Part shown: positions 58,540-64,000 of the stretch, in pieces | How positions within the stretch are numbered: position 1 is the first letter of the stretch | How the letters are laid out: each line of letters starts with the position of its first letter | Assembly: GCF_900100175.1 (NCBI RefSeq) | Contig: NZ_FNEM01000020.1 | Coordinates: 1 to 64,000, forward strand | Direction of reading: 5' to 3' | DNA length: 64,000 nt | From: Ferrimonas sediminum | GTDB taxonomy: Bacteria > Pseudomonadota > Gammaproteobacteria > Enterobacterales > Shewanellaceae | Notes under the pieces: generated by a model | What the model saw: only the letters and a program-made list of their open reading frames with translations | What the model was told of the DNA's origin: nothing | Database searches by the model: none | Position numbers and translations under genes: made by a program

Positions 58540-60267
58540 CTAGTGATTATGACCGCCGGATGCGCCATTACTCATGCGCATCAGGCTGCCTTTGAGGCTG
58601 GCCTCGGAATCCAGCAAAAACTGGCCGGACACCACCACCCGATCGCCAGGGTTCACACCGGACAACACCTCGGCCATCCCTTTGGCGATCATCCCCAGCT
58701 GCACCTCTTTAACCACAAATTCGGTGTCACTCCGCTGCACCACGACCCGGTTATTACGACCGGTCTGAATCAGGGCTTCGGTGGGTACCAGGGTGAGATT
58801 CCGCTTGGCGGTTCCGTACAGCTCCACGTCCACCAGGGATCCGGGTTTCAGCTTGCCATCCGGATTCGCCAACGCCACCCGCACCTGCATGGCCCGGGTC
58901 ACCGGATCCAGCTCCGGATAGATGTAATCGATGTTGCCGTCCAGCTCGAACAGCCCCAGCGCCGAGGCCGTGACCGCCGCCGACTGCCCCTGACGGAACC
59001 AGCCCTGCTGGTTTTCAAATACCTCGGCAATCACCCAGACCCGGTTCAGATCCACCAGCTTGAGCACCTCGGTCGAGGGTTGAATGTACATGCCGTCACG
59101 GACGTTGAGCTCACTGATGACGCCATCGTGCTGTGCATAAAAAGGCACCCGGTACAGGGTTTGTCCACTGCGCTCCAGTGCCCGAATCAGCGACGCATCC
59201 ATGCCCAACAACTCCAGACGCAGGCGGGCCTTTCGAATCAGTTCGCCCCCCCGGCGCTTATCCCGCTTCAGGGCATCCCGCGCTAACAGGAAATCGTCCT
59301 GGGCACTGACCAGATCGGGGCTGTACAGCTCAAACAGCAGTTCACCCTGTTTCACCTCGTCTCCTGCGGAGGCCACCCCCAGCTTCTCAATCCAGCCTGA
59401 CACCCGGGCGTGCACATGGCTGATGGCATCCTGATCGTACTCGACAGTACCAATGGTATTGATGTAGCGCCATAAGGTGCCTTTTTCTATGGCCTGTACC
59501 CGCATTCCCAACGCCTGCTGCATGCCTCCGGGAACCCCCACAACCACCTCTTCGGTGCTGCCACCCAGGTCGACTTTCTCCAGGTTCATGCCACAGATAG
59601 GGCAGGTTCCTGGTTCATCAGACACGATGTGCGGGTGCATGGGGCAGACGTACTTCACCAGCCCTTCTTGATCGGAATCGACGGGAGTCAACGCTGGCGC
59701 GGAGACTGCTGGCGAGGCCATTGGTTGCGGATCATTGTCCATGGCGGCGTGATCGTGGCCCTGATGGCCAACCATCTCTTCCTCCTCTTCGGCCACCAGG
59801 AACATGTTGCAGATGGGGCAGCGATCCCCTTTGTTGCCAGTTTCCTCCGGGTGCATCGGGCACGCATACCCTTGCTCAACCTCGGTTAGGAACATGTTGC
59901 ACTTGGAACAGCGATCCCCTTTGTTGCCGGTTTCCTCCGGGTGCATCGGGCACGCATACCCTTGCTCAACCTCGGTCAGGAACATGTTGCACTTGGAACA
60001 GCGGTCCCCTTTGTTGCCGGTTTCCTCCGGGTGCATCGGGCAGGCATAGCCATGCTCAACCTCGGTCAGGAACATGTTGCACTTGGAACAGCGGTCCCCT
60101 TTGTTGCCGGTTTCCTCTGGGTGCATCGGGCAGGCATAGACGCTGGCTTCGGCGGCCAGCGCCCCATGATCATGGGACTCGGCGTGCACCACTGCGGTCA
60201 AGGCGGGCATCATCAGAAACAGGGCCAACACCGGGTAAACCCAGTGGCGGTAATGGGTGCGAATCAT
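58540..60267 (-). CDS. cusB: CusB-type periplasmic adaptor with five N-terminal metal-binding modules
   Basis: 575 aa membrane-fusion protein of the Cus pump. Signal peptide (VVHA-ES), then four tandem 30-residue modules (residues 44-163), each with YACPMHP...CxxCNMFL, a His/Met/Pro-rich linker, and a fifth module (about 206-235, YVCPMHPH...CPICGMNLE). The adaptor proper follows: barrel-sandwich and helical hairpin domains (VHARVSGWIEKLGVASAGDEVKQGELLFELYSPDL...) ending in a Met/His tail. Most CusB homologs carry at most one such module, so the four-fold repeat is an expansion. It probably raises local Cu/Ag binding capacity. Confidence 0.92.
   Translation of the reverse strand: MIRTHYRHWVYPVLALFLMMPALTAVVHAESHDHGALAAEASVYACPMHPEETGNKGDRCSKCNMFLTEVEHGYACPMHPEETGNKGDRCSKCNMFLTEVEQGYACPMHPEETGNKGDRCSKCNMFLTEVEQGYACPMHPEETGNKGDRCPICNMFLVAEEEEEMVGHQGHDHAAMDNDPQPMASPAVSAPALTPVDSDQEGLVKYVCPMHPHIVSDEPGTCPICGMNLEKVDLGGSTEEVVVGVPGGMQQALGMRVQAIEKGTLWRYINTIGTVEYDQDAISHVHARVSGWIEKLGVASAGDEVKQGELLFELYSPDLVSAQDDFLLARDALKRDKRRGGELIRKARLRLELLGMDASLIRALERSGQTLYRVPFYAQHDGVISELNVRDGMYIQPSTEVLKLVDLNRVWVIAEVFENQQGWFRQGQSAAVTASALGLFELDGNIDYIYPELDPVTRAMQVRVALANPDGKLKPGSLVDVELYGTAKRNLTLVPTEALIQTGRNNRVVVQRSDTEFVVKEVQLGMIAKGMAEVLSGVNPGDRVVVSGQFLLDSEASLKGSLMRMSNGASGGHNH
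59779..60138 (-). repeat. Four tandem 90-bp coding repeats in cusB
   Basis: Four 90-bp units encode the heavy-metal-binding module. Units 1 to 3 differ by only a few bases (for example EHG versus EQG at the end); unit 4 diverges in its second half (CPIC, LVAEEEE). High DNA identity, not only protein identity, indicates recent duplication or ongoing conversion. Confidence 0.9.
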
Positions 60268-60405
60268 AGTGGATTCTCCTTCGGCTGCCGGATTGCGGTC
60301 GTCAGCCGTACTTCATAGTCGCAACATCGAGTGCGATCGATCCTGCTTAAATGGGGTGCCAGTCACGGCACCCGCTACGTCAAAGTCGTCTTTTGCTATG
60401 AAGAT

Positions 60406-60795
60406 CTAAACGATGGGAGGTCGTTCATCGGACTCCAGATAGATGGAGTCAAAGGAGACAAAGTAGAAATGGGGTTCCAAAGGCTGAGGGCCGACGCTGG
60501 TCCACAGCACGGCAATCAACGAGGAGGAGCCGGGCGAACAGTCCTGGCATTGGCTGCAGCCACCCTGGCAATTCATGATACTGCCAACGTCTGCGTCATG
60601 ATCGCAGCAGCAGTCGCCATCGTCGGAGGCCTGCCCCTGAGTCATCTCGGCACTGCCATGGCAATCCATGGCCGCCATCATGACGGAATTATTACCATCA
60701 ACCGCTGGCATCATCGACATGCGCGCCACTGCCCCCTGGCTTAATAACGCCAAGGACAACATCACCATGCTCAGGATTTTCAGCAATGATTGCAC
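60406..60795 (-). CDS. Small secreted Cys-rich copper-island protein, paralog 2
   Basis: 129 aa from a GTG. Signal peptide MQSLLKILSMVMLSLALLSQGAVA, a Met-rich start (MSMMP, VMMAAMDCHGS), a CCCDHD cluster and the C-x3-C-x2-C core CQGGCSQCQDC; eight cysteines in all. The tail ends in ERPPIV. It shares layout and the C-terminal RPP with the genes at 53984 and 61594. It lies between the sponge gene and cusB, 138 bp upstream of cusB. Periplasmic copper/silver binding is inferred from composition and context. Confidence 0.72.
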   Translation of the reverse strand: MQSLLKILSMVMLSLALLSQGAVARMSMMPAVDGNNSVMMAAMDCHGSAEMTQGQASDDGDCCCDHDADVGSIMNCQGGCSQCQDCSPGSSSLIAVLWTSVGPQPLEPHFYFVSFDSIYLESDERPPIV

Positions 60796-60909
60796 ATCGA
60801 ATTCCAGTTAACAGGCCACAGCCAGGATCACCATTATGAACGAATTCCCATCCAATAGTTCAACTTTTTTGGCGCCGGCGTTAGCCACGGCGCCAAATCT
60901 GCCTCACCA

Positions 60910-61530
60910 TTAATGGTGCGAATGGCCTTGGGCTGCGGCAGCCATAGGCTCCAGATCCATGCCACATTTCGGACAACTGTCACCCTCAAAGCCACGAATG
61001 GCCGGGTTCATCGGGCAGGCATGGGTGTAGGCCTTGCGATCGGCTTCGGCCACCGGCTCCAGATCCATACCGCACGCCGGGCAGCTGTCACCGGCCATGC
61101 CGACGATTTTAGGGTTCATCGGGCAGGCGTGGGTGTAGTGGCCGCTCTGGCTGGTCATCGCCTTATGCTTGGGGCAGTTGGCCTTGTCGCAGCCTTTGTG
61201 ATGCTGCTGCATCCCCTTATGCTTGGGGCAATTGGCCTTGTCACAACCCTTATGATGCTTCTGCATCGCCTGGTGCTTGGGGCAGTTGGCCTTGTCACAG
61301 CCTGAGTGATGGCCCGACTGAGCCGACATCGCCTGCAGCTTCATGCCACACTTGGGGCACTCGTCGCCCTTCACACCCTGTACCTTAGAGTGCATCGGAC
61401 AGGCGTACACCGCCTCCGCGGCATTACTCATGGCCATGGTACCGTGGCCATGGCCATCGGAATGGGCCAGCGTCAGTGGCGACAGCAGAAGCGTGGCCAT
61501 CATGGCCAGGGCAGTAAACAGGTTTTTCAT
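60910..61530 (-). CDS. Periplasmic metal 'sponge' protein of two repeat types
   Basis: 206 aa from ATG 61530 (GGAGAG upstream). Signal peptide to about residue 22, then a His-rich start (HSDGHGHG). It has three heavy-metal-binding modules like those in cusB (about residues 42-67, 133-159 and 169-195, each ACPM...CPxCGM). Between the first and second modules lie about 2.7 copies of an 18-residue unit, GCDKANCPKHxxMxxHHK (77-125). Fifteen cysteines, all in these motifs, with many His and Met. No catalytic or membrane domain. It most likely binds Cu(I)/Ag(I) in the periplasm and may hand it to the CusB modules. Confidence 0.82.
   Translation of the reverse strand: MKNLFTALAMMATLLLSPLTLAHSDGHGHGTMAMSNAAEAVYACPMHSKVQGVKGDECPKCGMKLQAMSAQSGHHSGCDKANCPKHQAMQKHHKGCDKANCPKHKGMQQHHKGCDKANCPKHKAMTSQSGHYTHACPMNPKIVGMAGDSCPACGMDLEPVAEADRKAYTHACPMNPAIRGFEGDSCPKCGMDLEPMAAAAQGHSHH
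61156..61302 (-). repeat. 54-bp coding repeats (GCDKANCPKH units) in the sponge gene
   Basis: Just under three copies of a 54-bp unit encode GCDKANCPKH followed by a Met/His/Lys-rich stretch. DNA similarity between units is high, which indicates tandem duplication within the gene. Confidence 0.82.
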
Positions 61531-61593
61531 TTTAACTCTCCAAAAATAGTCAGCAAATCGTGGAATGGCCAAAGGCCTGAATATCAACCGCGG

Positions 61594-61953
61594 CTAACCA
61601 ATGGGAGGGCGCAATGCCTGCTCCTGAACCACAGAGGCAAAGTGCGCCGGGAAATGAACCGGAGTGCCACCAACGGCGATCAGCAACGCGCTCATCATCG
61701 AGCCCATGATGCCGGAGGGGGCCACCAGAATCTGACACTGGCCACACTCTCCCTGACAGGGGTGAGTGTGATCGTGACAAGAAGGCTGCGCCTGAGGACA
61801 GCAAGGGGACTGCGACGGCGCATGCTCACCGATTGCCGCCCCATGGTGCATGACGACCTCGGCCTTGGGGGCCAGATGGATCTGTGCTACCGATCCCTGA
61901 ATCATCAGGGCCAGAGACAGAAACGCCATCAACACCACAGCCAAGCGGGACAT
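61594..61953 (-). CDS. Small secreted Cys-rich copper-island protein, paralog 3
   Basis: 119 aa from ATG 61953 (a GTG one codon upstream is also possible). Signal peptide to about SVA-QIHL, then HHGAAIGEHAP, a Cys/His region (CCPQ...CHDHTHPC) and the C-x3-C-x2-C core CQGECGQCQ, a hydrophobic GSMMSALLIAVGG stretch and the tail LRPPIG. Its core is closest to that of the 60406 gene (CQGGCSQCQ). First gene of the minus-strand copper operon, 63 bp before the sponge gene. No CueR-type promoter was found upstream of it. Confidence 0.72.
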   Translation of the reverse strand: MSRLAVVLMAFLSLALMIQGSVAQIHLAPKAEVVMHHGAAIGEHAPSQSPCCPQAQPSCHDHTHPCQGECGQCQILVAPSGIMGSMMSALLIAVGGTPVHFPAHFASVVQEQALRPPIG

Positions 61954-62053
61954 CACATACCCATTACATTAGAAATTGGTCATATTGTTGCGCAACAGCG
62001 GCAAAGAGAATGAGTCGTGCTTCACAATTCAACCGATTGTAAATGATTAAAAG

Positions 62054-62617
62054 TCAGGAATTTTTAAGTAACGTTGGGTAAGAGGACGGCAAAAACACCT
62101 CGCTGATGCGCAGACAGCGGTGCTGCAGCTCAAACTCCCGTTGTCGTCCCCACAGCCCCTCTTGCGCCTGGTAGCCCAAGCGGCGGGCCTGCCAGACCGC
62201 GGTGCTGTTGTCGCCGTAATGACACACCTTGAGTGGCCCCCGAACCAGGTTTGAAGCCGCAAACAATCTCTCTCCGAGGGGCTGGCGCCCCAGGGTGGCA
62301 AAATCGATCTCAGAAGCATCCAGGGTGCTCATCGGTACTTCGGTATTGGCATACACCCAGGCAACCCCATCCAGCTTCAGCAACACTTCCCGTTGCCAGA
62401 TAGGCTGCCCCAACTCCCACCCCGGACCGGGCTGGGCCGCCGGCAACACCCCTTCCTGCAGCAACTCAACTTCGAAGCTGCGGCACAGGGCTTTGAGTTT
62501 CAGGGTCAACGATCCCTTGTCCTGCAACCAGGGCAGCAACTTTTTCGGCGGCAGCTCAAGATTGACGGCTGGCGAAACGTCCGCATGGCTCAGTGGGTTA
62601 AGGGTGGTTGCCGTCAT
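62054..62617 (-). CDS. ubiC: Chorismate pyruvate-lyase UbiC
   Basis: Makes 4-hydroxybenzoate, the ring precursor of ubiquinone, from chorismate. 187 aa from ATG 62617, with AGGAG 5 bp upstream; the frame is open to 62755. The WQREVLLKLDGVAWVYANTEVP region and the C-terminal GLWGRQREFEL and SEVFLPSSYP segments match UbiC. The expected partner ubiA is not in the window. Confidence 0.88.
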   Translation of the reverse strand: MTATTLNPLSHADVSPAVNLELPPKKLLPWLQDKGSLTLKLKALCRSFEVELLQEGVLPAAQPGPGWELGQPIWQREVLLKLDGVAWVYANTEVPMSTLDASEIDFATLGRQPLGERLFAASNLVRGPLKVCHYGDNSTAVWQARRLGYQAQEGLWGRQREFELQHRCLRISEVFLPSSYPTLLKNS

Positions 62618-62812
62618 TACAACTCCTGTTTGTCGTTCCGCATTGGCCGGGCGGGCGCTGCCTGGTTCCGGCAGCGTCTGCGCACACTTCGGCAGGCCGC
62701 GAATTCGATTGGCATCACTCATAGTATCAAAACTAGTTGTGGAGCCAAGCCTCACTCTGTATTAGAGTTGACTCGCTGACTACCTATACGTGCGATTGGA
62801 GACACGATCCGA

Positions 62813-63229
62813 ATGCGATTCGCCAACATTTTGTTTATCTTGGCCTTGGTGCTGTGTCCTTCCGTACACGCCGAACAAGCGCCTGCCGAAGAGGCCGAGG
62901 CCACCGACAGCTATGGCTACTACGGACTGGAGCCCGAGATCGTCACCAACTACGTCACCGAGTCCTCACGCCTGGGCTACATTCGGGTCAGCATCGAGCT
63001 CATGCTGGAGGATGCCAGCAACGTGGCCATCGTCGAACACCATGCGCCGCTGGTCCGCAGCACCATCATCGAAATTCTCGGGGAACAGACCGAAGAACGG
63101 ATTAAATCCCTCACCGGTCGGGAGCAGATCCGCCGACTCTGCTTTGAAACGGTCAACAACATGCTGGAAAAAGAGGTCGGTGAACCTCTGCTGGTCAACC
63201 TGCTGTTCACCAAATTCCTGTATCAGTAA
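62813..63229 (+). CDS. FliL-like secreted protein
   Basis: 138 aa with a signal peptide (PSVHA-EQAP) and a FliL-type domain: SRLGYIRVSIELMLED, HHAPLVRSTIIEILGE, IKSLTGREQIRR and the C-terminal VNLLFTKFLYQ. FliL normally anchors to the inner membrane near the flagellar stator. This orphan copy outside any flagellar cluster may be a stand-alone relative. Its stop overlaps the end of the convergent glpG gene by 7 bp. Confidence 0.82.
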   Translation: MRFANILFILALVLCPSVHAEQAPAEEAEATDSYGYYGLEPEIVTNYVTESSRLGYIRVSIELMLEDASNVAIVEHHAPLVRSTIIEILGEQTEERIKSLTGREQIRRLCFETVNNMLEKEVGEPLLVNLLFTKFLYQ

Positions 63230-64000
63230 CGCCGCCTGGCATCTAAAGCACCCTGAAGAAGGCCAACCAACAGGCCGCCCAGGTGGGCCCAGTTGGCCAT
63301 ATTGAACAGCCCCATGAACCCCAACAACAACCACATCACCAGAAAGCCCATGTAGGACGAGGGCAGACCAATGCCCGCTTCCGGCCGCAGCCGACCGCTG
63401 ATCCAACTGTAGCCCACCAGGGCGTACACCACCCCGGACAAACCGCCAAAATTCGGACCACTGAGCGCAAACTGCACCAGGTTCGGCAGCGTCCCTCCCA
63501 CCAACAGCAACACCATCAGCTTTCCGGTGCCCAGACGCAGCTCCAACTTGCCCCCCAGATACCACCACCACAGCAGGTTGAACACGATATGCATGGGATC
63601 AAAGTGGATCAATGTCGGGGTAAACAGCCGCCAGAACTCCTCCACAGAAAAAGCCTGCCAACTGCCAAAGAAGTGCAGCGCATCAAACAAGGGACGCTGC
63701 CAACCCAGGAACCAGGGGATGTAGATGGCGGTACACAACAGCATCACTATCAGGGTCAGCGGACCAGCCTGAGACAGTATGCCGGCCACGGACTGGGACA
63801 ACGGCTTTCCATAATTGAGACCATTGCTGGTGCTGCCGGTGTGCCAACTGGCTTCGTGGTAGCGTTGATGGTTCGGATCCTGCAAAAATCGCTGCAGCTC
63901 CTGATCGGCGGCCTCGTGGTCGGCCTCGGTGACCCAGATCTCGACTCCCTGCTCCACCGGCCGCAGCTGGGCCTGAATGCCTCGACTGGCCAGATAATCA
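63223..64000 (-). CDS. glpG: Rhomboid intramembrane protease GlpG (5' end outside the window)
   Basis: At least 259 aa; the frame continues past the window edge (DYLASRGIQAQLRP matches the start of GlpG's cytoplasmic domain), so only a few N-terminal residues are missing. Catalytic Ser in GGLSGVVYAL and His in NWAHLGG; the HxxxN motif of helix 2 is HIVFN. Six predicted helices. It cleaves membrane proteins within the bilayer. Confidence 0.93.
   Translation of the reverse strand, partial: DYLASRGIQAQLRPVEQGVEIWVTEADHEAADQELQRFLQDPNHQRYHEASWHTGSTSNGLNYGKPLSQSVAGILSQAGPLTLIVMLLCTAIYIPWFLGWQRPLFDALHFFGSWQAFSVEEFWRLFTPTLIHFDPMHIVFNLLWWWYLGGKLELRLGTGKLMVLLLVGGTLPNLVQFALSGPNFGGLSGVVYALVGYSWISGRLRPEAGIGLPSSYMGFLVMWLLLGFMGLFNMANWAHLGGLLVGLLQGALDARRRY

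Noticed and set aside
59779-60138. CRISPR-like regular repeats
   Set aside because: The 90-bp units abut without spacers and are coding throughout.
59721-60318. Plus-strand Cys-rich repeated frames over the cusB repeats
   Set aside because: Their repeats are a by-product of the 90-bp units that encode the CusB modules; the minus-strand reading has signal peptide, modules and adaptor domain in one frame.

Overview
The window reads as a chromosomal segment of a marine gammaproteobacterium of the Alteromonadales. Ferrimonas or a close Shewanella relative is my inference. It rests on the gene orders murI-rrn, nudE-gsp, hslR-hslO-pckA-envZ-ompR-greB-tex, bioH-gntX-nfuA and plsB/lexA, on a moderately high G+C content by eye, and on the cytochrome-c-fused cox operon. 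Nearly all of the sequence is coding. I saw no insertion sequence, prophage, tRNA or CRISPR array.

Layout. 1-390: promoters and leader of an rRNA operon reading left out of the window; the 16S gene itself lies outside. 392-9110: housekeeping genes (murI, trmA, fabR with a fatty acid desaturase, selD-selU), a degenerate nuclease-fold lipoprotein and a lipoprotein gene broken by an in-frame stop. 9109-22087: cysQ, nudE and a complete type II secretion operon, gspC to gspN, on the minus strand. 22347-33437: the heat-shock, PEP carboxykinase, osmosensor and transcription-factor block in an order close to that of E. coli, ending in bioH/gntX, whose divergent start codons overlap. 33458-39169: a secreted M14 metallopeptidase, nfuA with an IscR-type site, a MATE exporter and a polysaccharide deacetylase. 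39352-47632: a full aa3/caa3-type cytochrome c oxidase operon with heme A synthesis and copper-delivery genes, preceded by a perfect FNR-type box. 48018-53703: sulA-lexA with two SOS boxes, plsB, an aromatic amino acid permease and a DTW-domain tRNA-modifying enzyme.

53900-62000 is the most distinctive part: a copper/silver resistance island. It holds a CueR-type MerR regulator, a CusA-type RND pump, a CusB-type adaptor carrying five metal-binding modules (four of them a nearly identical 90-bp tandem repeat), a separate periplasmic Cys/His/Met-rich 'sponge' protein built from two kinds of repeat, and three small secreted Cys-rich proteins that appear to be paralogs. One of the three sits directly on a CueR-type promoter, and the predicted transcript there would be leaderless. 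No outer-membrane channel gene (CusC type) lies in the island. The last 2 kb hold ubiC, a FliL-like secreted protein and the start-truncated rhomboid protease gene glpG.

Functionally, the cox operon (a copper enzyme with Sco, CtaG and heme A synthesis) and the copper island both deal with periplasmic copper, one by insertion and the other by efflux and sequestration.
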